Shown here: positions 27,287-37,437 of the stretch, piece by piece
Numbering within the stretch: the first letter of the stretch is position 1
Layout: every line of letters starts with the position of its first letter
DNA from: Paraburkholderia sp. Tr-20389
Lineage (GTDB): Bacteria > Pseudomonadota > Gammaproteobacteria > Burkholderiales > Burkholderiaceae
DNA length: 64,000 bases
Direction of reading: 5' to 3'
NCBI RefSeq assembly: GCF_017104565.1
Contig: NZ_JAAGPD010000001.1
Coordinates: 744,001-808,000 of the forward strand
Made by a program: the position numbers and the translations under genes
The notes under the pieces: model-generated
What the model was told of the DNA's origin: nothing
Databases searched by the model: none
Seen by the model: only the letters and a program-made list of their open reading frames with translations

Positions 27287-27793
27287 TCACAGTCCGAGAC
27301 CGCTCAAGCCCGGATGATCGTCGGGACGGCGACCCAACGGCCAGTGGAACTTGCGCTCCGCTTCGGTGATCGGCATGTCGTTGATACAGGCAAAACGGCG
27401 CTGCATCAAACCGTCTTCGCCGAACTCCCAGTTCTCGTTGCCATACGATCGAAACCAGTTGCCCGCATCGTCACGCCACTCATACGCATAACGCACCGCA
27501 ATGCGGTTGCCGCCGAACGCCCACAACTCCTTGATCAGCCGATACTCGAATTCCTTACGCCATTTGCGCTCGAGAAACGCCTGCGCCTCCGCGCGATTGT
27601 TCGCGAACTCCGCGCGGTTGCGCCACTTCGTATCGAGCGAATACGCGAGCGCGACCTTCGCGGCATCGCGTGAATTCCAGCCGTCCTCGGCGAGGCGCAC
27701 TTTTTCTTTGGCCGATTCCAGCGTGAACGGCGGCAGCGGCGGACGCACTTCCTGCTGTTGTGTTGAGCGTTGCGTAGATTGTTGCGTTGACAT
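27287..27793 (-). CDS. NTF2-like protein (DUF1348) of the cyanate operon
   Basis: A 168-residue protein of the DUF1348/nuclear-transport-factor-2-like fold, with a Gln/Thr-rich leader (about 1-22) and a core containing [14 protein letters not shown] and [12 protein letters not shown]. Such proteins form small alpha+beta barrels, often of unknown catalytic role. It is the third gene of the cyanate operon, 58 bases after cynS, a position that suggests an accessory role there, but no function is established from sequence. Confidence 0.85.
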   Translation of the reverse strand: MSTQQSTQRSTQQQEVRPPLPPFTLESAKEKVRLAEDGWNSRDAAKVALAYSLDTKWRNRAEFANNRAEAQAFLERKWRKEFEYRLIKELWAFGGNRIAVRYAYEWRDDAGNWFRSYGNENWEFGEDGLMQRRFACINDMPITEAERKFHWPLGRRPDDHPGLSGLGL

Positions 27794-27851
27794 GTCGACT
27801 CTCCTTGACGAGGTCTACTGCGATGCGTTGATTGCAAGCGGGCTGGCGACT

Positions 27852-28322
27852 TCAGAACGGCTTCGTCGGCAGATACTTGCCGTCGAGCGTGATGACGGCG
27901 CGTTCGCCGCCTTCGGGATCCTTCACCTTCTTGATGTCGAGCTTGAAGTTGATCGCGCTGATGATGCCGTCGCCGAACTGCTCGTGAACGAGTGCCTTTA
28001 GCGTCGAACCGTACACCTGCACCATTTCGTAGAAGCGATAGATGGTTGGATCAGTCGGCACGCCGCCGGGAATACTGCCGCGCATAGGAATGGTCTGCAG
28101 CAGACGCACTGCGTCGTCATCGAGTCCGAGGCGTTCGGCAACCACCTTGGCGGCGCTCTCCGGCAGCGCGTGCTGGCCGAGCAGCGCAGCCGTCGTGAAG
28201 GCGATGCTCAGGCCCGTGCCTTCGTTGATTGCCTCGAACGTCAGGTTCCTGCGAGTCTTCGCGTCGATGATGGTTTCGGTCAGTGCTTCGCGTGCGTGCG
28301 GGGTAGTTTGCGATTGGGTCAT
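27852..28322 (-). CDS. cynS: Cyanate hydratase (cyanase)
   Basis: Converts cyanate and bicarbonate to carbamate, which breaks down to ammonia and CO2. The 156-residue length equals E. coli CynS and the catalytic residues fall at the same numbers, R96, E99 and S122. The N-terminal half is a degenerate HTH-like helical domain and the C-terminal half carries the decamer active site. It lies 30 bases downstream of cynT, which supplies bicarbonate. Confidence 0.97.
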   Translation of the reverse strand: MTQSQTTPHAREALTETIIDAKTRRNLTFEAINEGTGLSIAFTTAALLGQHALPESAAKVVAERLGLDDDAVRLLQTIPMRGSIPGGVPTDPTIYRFYEMVQVYGSTLKALVHEQFGDGIISAINFKLDIKKVKDPEGGERAVITLDGKYLPTKPF

Positions 28323-28352
28323 GATGCTTGCTCCTTGAATGAACGGGATGAA

Positions 28353-29012
28353 TCAATGCGCTGCGACGCATTCGTCGGACGTCGCGGTGACATCCGGATG
28401 CGCAGACAGCGAAACGAACTGACGTGTCGAACTGTCGAGCGCGTCGATGGAACCGGATTCGATGTCGTAAACCCAGCCATGCAGCTTCAGGCGTCCTTGT
28501 GCAAGCGCCAGTGCAACGGAAGGATGAGTCTTGAGATTGTTGAGTTGCGCGATCACGTTCTCGCGCACCATCGAGTCGATGCGCTCGCGCTCGTTAGCGT
28601 GTTCGCGCGCGTCGTTGACGAGCCTCGCCGAATCGGCATAACGCAGCCAGTTGGCGACGGCAGGCATGTGATCGAGACACTTGCACGTCGCGACGGCCGT
28701 CATCGCGCCGCAATCCGAGTGGCCGCAAATCACCACGTCCGTGACGCCGAGAGCCGCGACTGCATATTCGACGGTGGCCGACACGCCGCCCGGTTCCGGG
28801 CCGAACGAAGGCACGATATTGCCCGCATTGCGGATCACGAACAGGTCGCCCGGTTCGCGCTGCGTGACCAGCTCCGGCACCATGCGGCTGTCCGAGCACG
28901 AGATGAACAGCGTGCGCGGCGTCTGGCTTGTCGCGAGCTTGCGGAACAGTTCCTTGCGCGCGGGAAACACGTCACGCTGAAACTTCAGAAAACCGTCGAT
29001 GATCTCTTGCAT
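28353..29012 (-). CDS. cynT: Beta-class carbonic anhydrase of the cyanate operon
   Basis: Interconverts CO2 and bicarbonate so that cyanase does not deplete bicarbonate. Starting at 29012 gives 219 residues, the same as E. coli CynT, and this ATG has GGAGAG at good spacing; the in-frame ATG at 29024 has none. Zinc ligands C39, H98 and C101 and the D41/R43 dyad (SCSDSR) are present, as is the long [10 protein letters not shown] block. First gene of a three-gene operon divergent from cynR. Confidence 0.96.
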   Translation of the reverse strand: MQEIIDGFLKFQRDVFPARKELFRKLATSQTPRTLFISCSDSRMVPELVTQREPGDLFVIRNAGNIVPSFGPEPGGVSATVEYAVAALGVTDVVICGHSDCGAMTAVATCKCLDHMPAVANWLRYADSARLVNDAREHANERERIDSMVRENVIAQLNNLKTHPSVALALAQGRLKLHGWVYDIESGSIDALDSSTRQFVSLSAHPDVTATSDECVAAH

Positions 29013-29067
29013 GTTGCTCTCCATTCAGGCGCGCAGAGCGCTGCGTTGAATAGAGAATGGACGCGAT

Positions 29068-29108
29068 CTATCATAGTGTCCAAGACCGGTTTATGATGAT
29101 GTCTATAG
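29068..29108. promoter_or_regulatory. CynR-binding candidate dyads in the cynR-cynT gap
   Basis: The 131-base divergent gap contains the dyad CTATCATAG at 29068-29076 and a CTATAG at 29103-29108. These ATAG/CTAT half-sites are spaced as in LysR-type control regions. The assignment rests only on position and symmetry. Confidence 0.4.
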
Positions 29109-29143
29109 GCAGAACCAATAGTTATCTCGTACCTATCACCGCC

Positions 29144-30025
29144 ATGCTGCTACGTCACATCCGTTACTTTCTGGCCGTCGCGGAGCACCGCAACTTCACA
29201 CGCGCCGCCGAGGCGCTGCACGTGTCGCAGCCCACGCTGTCGCAGCAGATCCGCCAACTGGAAGACACGCTGCGCACGCAGCTGCTCGACCGCTCGGGCC
29301 GCGCGGTGCGATTGACCGATGCAGGCGAGGCATGGATGCGGTACGCAAAGCTCGCGCTGCAGGATCTCGACGCGGGGGTGAGAGCCATTCACGACGTCAG
29401 CGAGCTGAGCCGCGGCAACCTGCGGCTCGCCGTCACACCGACCTTCACCGCGTATCTGGTCGGGCCTGTGATCGATCGCTTCCATACGGCGCATCCGGGC
29501 ATCGCAATCGACATCCAGGAGATCACCCAGGATCAGATCGAAGCGCAGCTTGCCGACGACAAGCTCGACGCCGGCATCGCGTTCGAACCCGTGCTTGCGG
29601 CCGAGATCGAAAGCCAGCCGCTATTCGAAGAAACGTTGAGTCTGGTGGTGGGCGGCGGCCATGCGCGCGCGACGCGCCGCAAGCCGCTGGGCGCCCAGGA
29701 CTTCGCGAAAGAAAAACTGGTGTTGTTGAACGAGGCCTTCGCGACGCGACGCTATATCGACGAATACTGCGCGCAACAGCGCATCCGTCCGCAGGTTGTG
29801 GTCGAGGTGAGTTCGATCAGCGCGATCGTCGAGATCGTGCGCCGCGGGCAGCTTGCGACCGTGCTGCCCGACGGCATCGCGCGCGAGCATGACGGACTGC
29901 GCCCCGTCGCGCTCGATCCGCCGCTGCCCGCGCGCACGGCTGCGCTTCTGCGACGCAAGGACGCCTATCGCACGGCGGCGAGCAAGGCGTTCGTGCAAGT
30001 GTTGATGGAAAGCCTCAAACGCTGA
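29144..30025 (+). CDS. cynR: LysR-family activator of the cyanate operon
   Basis: Regulator of 293 residues, strikingly like E. coli CynR from the first residues (MLLRHIRYFLAVAEH) through the HTH (FTRAAEALHVSQPTLSQQIR) and the effector domain (LRLAVTPTFTAYLVGP; EKLVLL). CynR activates cynTS when cyanate is present and represses itself. The ATG at 29144 gives the family's usual N-terminus; the frame continues upstream to 29057 but that leader is AT-rich promoter DNA. Divergent from cynT. Confidence 0.93.
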   Translation: MLLRHIRYFLAVAEHRNFTRAAEALHVSQPTLSQQIRQLEDTLRTQLLDRSGRAVRLTDAGEAWMRYAKLALQDLDAGVRAIHDVSELSRGNLRLAVTPTFTAYLVGPVIDRFHTAHPGIAIDIQEITQDQIEAQLADDKLDAGIAFEPVLAAEIESQPLFEETLSLVVGGGHARATRRKPLGAQDFAKEKLVLLNEAFATRRYIDEYCAQQRIRPQVVVEVSSISAIVEIVRRGQLATVLPDGIAREHDGLRPVALDPPLPARTAALLRRKDAYRTAASKAFVQVLMESLKR

Positions 30026-30035
30026 AAGCGCATCG

Positions 30036-31389
<1,354 letters not shown>

Positions 31390-31400
<11 letters not shown>

Positions 31401-33285
31401 GAACCACCCTCTGCGACATCGCTGCCGCGAATTCGATCGTGAATTGTGCGCCGTTGCGCTCGCCGCTATCCGTGCCGCTATCCGTGCGATTCGCGGCCGA
31501 GATCTTCGCACCGAAGCCCTCGACGATACGCGACGTGATCGCGAGCCCGAGACCCAGTCCCTGCCCGCGCGGCTTCGTCGTCACGAACGGCTCGAACAGA
31601 TGCGCGAGCACTTCGGGTGCGATGCCCGGACCGCTGTCGGTGATGGTGAACAGCACACGGTCGCGTGCGTCGGGTTCGGCGGCATGAATGCGGATGATGC
31701 GCCGATGCTCGTCGTGCACCGCGTCGAGCGCATTGCCGAGCAGATTGACGATCACCTGCTGCAACTGACTCGATTCCGCCCACACTGTCGAGCCCGCCGG
31801 AATATCGACATCGAGCTGCACGCCTTCGTCGCGGATACGCGCTTCGTAGATGAGCCTTGCGTGCGCAACCGCCTCGGCCAGCGACACAGCCACGCGCTCG
31901 ACGTCCGGTTTGCGCGCGAACGCTTTCAGCTCGCCCGTCAGCACAGCCATGCTATCGACCAGTTTGGCCACGCGCTCCAGATTCGCCACCGCTTGCGCGG
32001 GCTGATTGCGCTCGAAGAACGTACGGGCGTTGTCGCATAGCGTGCGGATCGCGACGAGCGGCTGGTTCAGCTCGTGCGTGAGGCCTGCTGCCATCTGCCC
32101 GAGCACGGCGAGCTTGCCCGCGTGCACGACTTCCTGCTGCGTGTCGCGCAGACGCTGCTCGGTCCGCTTGCGTTCGACGATCTCCTGATGCATCCGCTCG
32201 TTGGTCGCCGTGAGCGCCGCCGTGCGCTGCGCGACGGTCATCTCGAGCCGGTCGTTTGCGATGCGCAGCGCGTCCTGCGCCTTGAGCTTTTCGGCGATTG
32301 CGCGGCGCCGCTGGGCGGCATACAACGCATACAACCCGGCGATCACGAACGCAGCCGTCACGAACGCGAGCGCAAGCTGCTGCTGGCGGCGCGCGCCCGC
32401 CACGTCGAGCAGCACCATCATGGAGTCGCCCGCTTGCGGCGCGGGCCGCGACATCACGAGAAATTGCGTGCTGCGGCCCGCGCGACGCCAGTCGGGAAAG
32501 CGCCCGAGCCAGGCCGAGCCGTTCCAGTCGTCGACACGGCGATAAGCGAGCACATCGACGTTGCGGCCCGCGTATTGCCGCGATGCCTGAATATCGCGTT
32601 GCTGTTGTGCAGTGATGGGCCGCAACGCGGTGAACTTCCACGCCGGCACCGTCGAGATGACGATCACGCCATTGCTGTCGATCACCATCGCCGCTTCTCC
32701 GGGTGCCCGCCATGCCGCTTCGAGCGCATCGACGCTCAGCTTCACGGCCGCCGCACCGATCGGTTTGCCGGCATCGCGCACGGCGCTCGCGAAGTACAGG
32801 CCCGGCATGCCCGTGTTGGTGCCGATGCCGAAAAAGCGTCCTGTGCCGTGCGCGAGCGCATCCTTGAAATACGGCCGATAGGACACGTTGGTGCCGACGA
32901 AGCTGAGCGACTGGTTCCAGTTGCTCGCGGCGATCACCTCGCCTTGCAGGTCGATCACGTCGACGGCAAGGCTGCCCGCGTCGTTGTTGACGGCTTCGAG
33001 ATAGGTGTCGACTTCGCGCACGAGGTCCGGCGAAGCACGCGAGCCCGCGCCCAGCATCGCGCGTACGCTATCTTGCCGCGCCACGATGGCGGGCATCATC
33101 TCGAAGCGTCCCAGCTCGCTTTTCAGGCTCGCCGCATACAGGTCGAGCCGATGCGCGCCGACTTCCGCGAGCGCGTCGATCGCGCGGTTCCACGCGAACT
33201 CGACGGCCGCTGCCGCCACGCCGAAATACAGCGCGGCGGCAGCGGCCCATGCCCACAACGGTATGCCTCTTATTCTCACGCGCAC
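31390..33285 (-). CDS. dctB: DctB-type sensor histidine kinase
   Basis: Membrane sensor of about 631 residues with two membrane helices (near 9-30 and 297-320) flanking a periplasmic dCache-like region typical of C4-dicarboxylate sensors, a coiled linker, HisKA with histidine in THELNQPL, and an ATPase domain (N box NLLGNALDA, G boxes DSGPGI and GLGLGLAI). A GTG start at 33285 preceded by AAGGA at 5 bases is chosen; there is no ATG nearby, and the open frame to 33375 would need a TTG inside the previous gene. It partners the overlapping sigma-54 regulator. The ligand may be citrate, malate or a similar acid. Confidence 0.88.
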
Positions 33286-33358
33286 GTTGATCCTTATCGA
33301 TGCCCGACGCCGGATGCCGCGTTGCGCGTCAGCCCGGCGCTCCGTCGGGCACGGCGCG

Positions 33359-34723
33359 TCAACCGAAGTGCGCAAGCAGGATCAGCGTCATCGTCACCAC
33401 GATCGCGCCGCCGATGCGCGTGGCGATCTGCGCGAACGGCATCAGCGTCATGCGGTTGGCCGCCGTCAGGATCGCGACGTCGCCCGTGCCGCCCTGGCCG
33501 CTGTGGCAGGCGTTCACGATCGCGGTGTCGATAGGGTACATCTTCAGGAAGCGCCCAACCACAAAGCCCGTGCCCATCAGCGTCGCGACCGTTATGACGA
33601 TCGTCACGATGTTGGCGAACGTGAACGCGGCGATCAGCTTGTCCCACGGCGTCATTGCCACGCCGATCGCGAACAGCAGCGGATAGGTGACAGCCGTCGA
33701 GAAGAACTTGTAGACGACGAACGCGCCTTCCTGCAACTGCGGCGACACTGCGCGCGCGAGCTTTACCAGCACGGCGAGGAACAGCATCGCGACGGGTGCA
33801 GGCAGACCGAACAGATTGCGGCACATCAGACCGAGCAGGTACAGCGTGATCGCGGTGATGCCGGCGGCGGCGATATGCGTCACGTCGACATGGCCGGTGA
33901 TTTCTTCCTTCACGGGGTCCATTTCATCCGTCTCGCCGACTTGCAGGCGACCTTCGCCCGTCAGATGCGGGAAGCGCTTGCCGAGCATGTCGAGCGCGCC
34001 GGACAGCACGATTGCCGTCAGGCTGCCGAGCATCACGGGCGGCAGCACCTGGGCGAACAGCTCGCCCTGCGGCAGATGCATGATTTCCGAGTAGCCGATC
34101 GACAGCGGAATCGCGCCTTCGCCGACGCCGCCCGCCATGATGGGCACGACGATATACAGCAGCGTGTGCCGCACGCCGAGTCCGAACGCAGCGCCGACAG
34201 CCGTGCCGACAATAGCCGCCGCAATCGAGCCCACGGCCAGCGGCACGAAAATCTTCAGAAAGCCCTGGATCAGCACGCGCCTGTCCATGCTCAGAATGCT
34301 GCCGACGATGATCGACGCGATGAACAGATACAGGAAGTTCGTCGACTTGGTGAACTCCGTCGTCAGATGGAGGATGGGCTTCGGCAACAGGTGGTAGTAC
34401 GTGAGCGCGGACGGCACGAAGGTCGCGCAGATCGCGGCGGCGCCGATGTTGCGCAGAATGGGCAAACGCTTGCCGAGTTCGGCGCAGGTGAAGCCGAAGA
34501 ACGCGAGCACGGCGATCGCCATCGAGATCTCGCCGGGCACCTTGCCCGTCACGGCGAAACCGACGATCAGCGCGAGCAGAACGAAGTAGACGGGCAGCGG
34601 AATGATGCCGATCCGGTATTCCATCAGCTTCCACCAGCCTTCCGGCCAGAAACGGGTCTTGCTGTCGGCTTGCTGCGCGGGCGCCGGCTGCGAATGGCCG
34701 GAGGCGTGAGGGGTGGTTTGCAA
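33359..34723 (-). CDS. 2-hydroxycarboxylate transporter family (CitS/CimH-like) symporter
   Basis: Polytopic cation symporter of 454 residues in the 2HCT family, which carries citrate, malate or lactate. The two GGxG-type re-entrant loops are visible as AGGVGEG and GQGGTGD. A TTG start at 34723 with AAGGAG 7 bases upstream fits the family length; the longer frames starting at 34759 or 34837 lack a ribosome site. It precedes the DctB/DctD-like genes on the same strand and has a sigma-54 promoter upstream, so the pair probably controls its expression in response to the substrate. Confidence 0.9.
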   Translation of the reverse strand: MQTTPHASGHSQPAPAQQADSKTRFWPEGWWKLMEYRIGIIPLPVYFVLLALIVGFAVTGKVPGEISMAIAVLAFFGFTCAELGKRLPILRNIGAAAICATFVPSALTYYHLLPKPILHLTTEFTKSTNFLYLFIASIIVGSILSMDRRVLIQGFLKIFVPLAVGSIAAAIVGTAVGAAFGLGVRHTLLYIVVPIMAGGVGEGAIPLSIGYSEIMHLPQGELFAQVLPPVMLGSLTAIVLSGALDMLGKRFPHLTGEGRLQVGETDEMDPVKEEITGHVDVTHIAAAGITAITLYLLGLMCRNLFGLPAPVAMLFLAVLVKLARAVSPQLQEGAFVVYKFFSTAVTYPLLFAIGVAMTPWDKLIAAFTFANIVTIVITVATLMGTGFVVGRFLKMYPIDTAIVNACHSGQGGTGDVAILTAANRMTLMPFAQIATRIGGAIVVTMTLILLAHFG

Positions 34724-34798
34724 AGCATGTCTCCTTGATTTGCGATGCGCGGGCGGCATCGCTTTTCGATGGCCAGACGGCCAGTGGACGCCTTTATC

Positions 34799-34814
34799 GC
34801 AAGGGGCATGCCAA
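34799..34814 (-). promoter_or_regulatory. Sigma-54 promoter of the 2HCT transporter
   Basis: On the minus strand the sequence reads TTGGCATGCCCCTTGC. The invariant GG and GC are separated by exactly 10 bases, as required for sigma-54, and 7 of the 8 bases in the -24 box match. Transcription would start about 12 bases further on, leaving a leader of some 64 bases before the TTG start at 34723. Confidence 0.8.
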
Positions 34815-34887
34815 TTCTTCAGCCAAGCATATACCACTGATTTTTAACGATTTTTCGGCGCAAGGATCGCTGCGGCCAGGCTATCCG

Positions 34888-34934
34888 TTCTGAGACCTCA
34901 GAATCGGCGAACGGGCCAGGCTGAGATTTCAGCC
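34888..34934 (-). promoter_or_regulatory. Two upstream activator dyads for the sigma-54 promoter
   Basis: TTCTGAGACCTCAGAA (34888-34903) and GGCTGAGATTTCAGCC (34919-34934) share the form CTGA-N4-TCAG and have centres 31 bases (three turns) apart, about 82 and 112 bases upstream of the -24 box. This is the usual distance for a DctD/NtrC-class activator. The remaining part of the gap 34724-35153 shows no gene. Confidence 0.7.
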
Positions 34935-35093
34935 ATTCGATGGAATCGCCGCGTCGCAAGAGATCGACCCGGCGGCAGGCCAGGGACGCGCTCCAGAGGC
35001 GTCTTTATGTTCGGAAGCGCGCCCTGATTGAGACTTTCGAAAACATGTGCAGATGTCCGCTGGATGATGTGAACCCCGAAGGGAATTAGACTC

Positions 35094-35111
35094 AATATGT
35101 CCGTACATATT
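35094..35111. promoter_or_regulatory. GntR operator palindrome downstream of the gntR gene
   Basis: AATATGTCCGTACATATT has perfect 7-base arms and matches the two palindromes on the other side of the gntR-type gene (35948-35987). It lies 43 bases past that gene's stop, on the side of the 2HCT transporter. Confidence 0.7.
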
Positions 35112-35153
35112 GGAGATCGAACACATCAATCAAATGCAGATAAGGGTAGCCCC

Positions 35154-35885
35154 TCACACCTCGGAGCGCTTCAGCCTCATCGACACTGCGAAGCGCTCAG
35201 CGGGATGCACACTCACCGACACCTCGAAGGCCACGCCCGTCGAATCGATATAGCGACGCACGATCTCCAGTGCCGCCGAACCGATGGGCATCTGAAGTCG
35301 ACCAGCCATCTCTTTCGTGACATTCACGGCCTGGACGTTTTGCTGGATTTCATCGACACAGCGGCCGTATCGCGCCTCGATCAACGAACTGATCAGGGTG
35401 TGGGGCGCGGTCTTCGCTTCCTCGGCGATTTCCGTGTAGGTCGGATCGATGTAGACGTCCGTCCAGCCAACCGGCGGACGCGAACTGTCGCGCTCGATAC
35501 GCAGGCTGGACACGCGCAGCCAGTGCGCGCCCTCCTCGCATTGCAGGACCTTGGCGAGCTTGCCGGCAACGGCGACCTCTTCCACCGACTGAATGACCCG
35601 CAGATGTTCCGAGCCGAACTGCACCAGATCCTCGACCGAACCGAGCGAAGGACGGAAATCGTTTTTCGGCTGCGCCGACTCGACGCGCGTTCCAGCGTTC
35701 TTCCGTCGCGACACGAATCCCAGTTGCTGAAGCTCGTTCAGCGCCGCGCGGATCGTGTGCCGGCTGGTGTTGTACTGGTCGCGCAGTTCCAGTTCGGTGG
35801 GCAGATAGGAGCCAACCGGAAAGCGGCCGCTGGCAATGCCCTCGGTCAGATCGCGAGCGATGTCGGCGTAATGGGGTCTGTTCAT
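35154..35885 (-). CDS. GntR-family (HutC/UTRA) transcriptional regulator
   Basis: Repressor of 243 residues: winged-helix DNA-binding domain at 1-70 (LPTELELRDQYNTSRHTIRA) and a UTRA effector domain (about 90-235). It is divergent from the lyase-dctA-fumC genes. Perfect palindromes of the form ATATGT-N4-ACATAT lie in front of those genes and on the far side of its own gene, so it likely controls both directions. The effector is probably a substrate or product of the lyase. Confidence 0.9.
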   Translation of the reverse strand: MNRPHYADIARDLTEGIASGRFPVGSYLPTELELRDQYNTSRHTIRAALNELQQLGFVSRRKNAGTRVESAQPKNDFRPSLGSVEDLVQFGSEHLRVIQSVEEVAVAGKLAKVLQCEEGAHWLRVSSLRIERDSSRPPVGWTDVYIDPTYTEIAEEAKTAPHTLISSLIEARYGRCVDEIQQNVQAVNVTKEMAGRLQMPIGSAALEIVRRYIDSTGVAFEVSVSVHPAERFAVSMRLKRSEV

Positions 35886-35947
35886 GCTGTACGAGGAATG
35901 GCGACACCGGGATCGATGCTCATCCAGGGTAAATCATAGCTTGAACG

Positions 35948-35987
35948 ATATGTTCGAACATATTATCTTTAATATGTCCGGACATAT
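35948..35987. promoter_or_regulatory. Twin GntR operator palindromes upstream of the lyase gene
   Basis: Two perfect 16-base palindromes, ATATGTTCGAACATAT (35948-35963) and ATATGTCCGGACATAT (35972-35987), have centres 24 bases apart in the divergent gap between the gntR-type gene and the lyase. Their arms are identical and only the central four bases differ. Confidence 0.85.
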
Positions 35988-36042
35988 AAGCCTATTTGTC
36001 CGGTTACTGCACACCCACGTTTGCTTGACCCAAGGCACTGAC

Positions 36043-37413
36043 ATGACGACCCGCACCACTCCGCTTTCCAGCACCGTCTTCGATTCGATCCTGTTTCGCG
36101 ACGCCTTCGGCACCACGAAGATGCGCGCCCTGTTTTCCGATCACGCGCTGGTGCAGCGCTACATTGACGTCGAAGTCGCGCTCGCGAAAGCGGAAGCGCG
36201 CGTCGGCGTGATTCCAGCCGATGCCGCGGAGGTGATCGCGCGCGAGTCGCAGATCGAGCGCATCGACTTCGAGCCCATGCGCGAAGAGACGGACATCGTC
36301 GGCTATCCGATTCTTCCGCTCGTGCACCAGCTTGTCGGCATGTGCGGCGAAGCGGGCCGCTACGTGCACTGGGGCGCCACGACGCAGGACATCATGGATA
36401 CGGCCGTCGCGCTTCAGGTCCGCGACGCGCTCGATTCGATCGATGTCGATATCCGCGAACTGCGCGGCATCCTCGTGGACCTGTCGAAGAAGCACCGCGA
36501 CACGCCGATGGCGGGCCGCACGCATCTGCAGCAGGCGCTGCCCGTCACCTTCGGCTACAAGACGGCGATCTGGCTCGCGATGTTCGACCGTCATCAGCAA
36601 CGCCTCGCGCAACTGCGCCCGCGCGTGGCCGTGGTCGAATTCGCGGGCGCGGCCGGCACGCTCGCCTCGCTGGGCGACAAGGGTTTCGACGTGCAGAAAG
36701 CGCTCGCCGCCGAACTGCAACTCGGCGTGCCCGAGACCACGTGGCACGTCGCGCGCGATGGCTTCGCCGAGGCCGTCAACCTGCTCGCGCTCATCACGGG
36801 TTCGCTGGGCAAGATTGCAACCGACATCATGATCATGGCGTCCAACGAATTCGGCGAGGTGTACGAGCCGTTCGTCAAGGGGCGCGGCGCGAGCAGCACG
36901 ATGCCGCAAAAGCGCAACCCCATTTCGAGCGAACTGATGCTTGCCGCCGCGAAGGCCGTGCGGCAGCAGGCCGGGCTGATGGTCGACGCGATGATCCAGG
37001 ACTTCGAGCGCGCAACGGGCCCTTGGCACGCGGAATGGATTGCGATTCCCGAGAGTTTCATCCTCGCATCGGGCGCGCTCCATCAGGCGAAGTTCGCGCT
37101 GGGCGGACTGATCGTCGACACGGACCGCATGAAGCACAACCTGGGCATCAGCAAAGGGCTGATCGTCGCCGAAGCCGTGATGATGCAGATGGCGCCCTAT
37201 ACAGGACGTCAGCAGGCGCACGACATCGTCTACGATGCGTGCCGCACCGTGAACGAAAGCGGCGGCACGCTGGCCGAAGCGCTGGCGGCACTACCCGAAG
37301 TCACGCGGCATTTCGATCGTAACGCGATCGACGCGATGACCGATCCCGCCAACTACCTGGGCCTCGCGCCGCAAATGGTCGATCGCGCCATCGCGCTGTC
37401 GAGCGAGATCTAA
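36043..37413 (+). CDS. Fumarase/aspartase-superfamily lyase (adenylosuccinate lyase/CMLE-like)
   Basis: Lyase of 456 residues with the superfamily's three signature blocks, including WGATTQDIMDTA, AGRTHLQQALPVTFG and the mobile loop GRGASSTMPQKRNP that carries the catalytic serine. It is closest in outline to adenylosuccinate lyase and 3-carboxymuconate cycloisomerase, but neither a purine nor a protocatechuate context is present. With a C4-dicarboxylate symporter and fumarase as neighbours, elimination of fumarate from an N-substituted aspartate (for example an iminodisuccinate-like or aminopolycarboxylate compound) is a reasonable guess. The start at 36043 has AAGG upstream; the longer frame from 35884 runs across the operators. 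Confidence 0.82.
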   Translation: MTTRTTPLSSTVFDSILFRDAFGTTKMRALFSDHALVQRYIDVEVALAKAEARVGVIPADAAEVIARESQIERIDFEPMREETDIVGYPILPLVHQLVGMCGEAGRYVHWGATTQDIMDTAVALQVRDALDSIDVDIRELRGILVDLSKKHRDTPMAGRTHLQQALPVTFGYKTAIWLAMFDRHQQRLAQLRPRVAVVEFAGAAGTLASLGDKGFDVQKALAAELQLGVPETTWHVARDGFAEAVNLLALITGSLGKIATDIMIMASNEFGEVYEPFVKGRGASSTMPQKRNPISSELMLAAAKAVRQQAGLMVDAMIQDFERATGPWHAEWIAIPESFILASGALHQAKFALGGLIVDTDRMKHNLGISKGLIVAEAVMMQMAPYTGRQQAHDIVYDACRTVNESGGTLAEALAALPEVTRHFDRNAIDAMTDPANYLGLAPQMVDRAIALSSEI

Positions 37414-37437
37414 CGAACGCGGTGGAGGAGCCACACC

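Noticed and set aside
36043-37413. Assignment of the lyase as purB or pcaB
   Set aside because: Family resemblance only; neighbours and regulator fit C4 acid catabolism, and no purine or protocatechuate genes are present.
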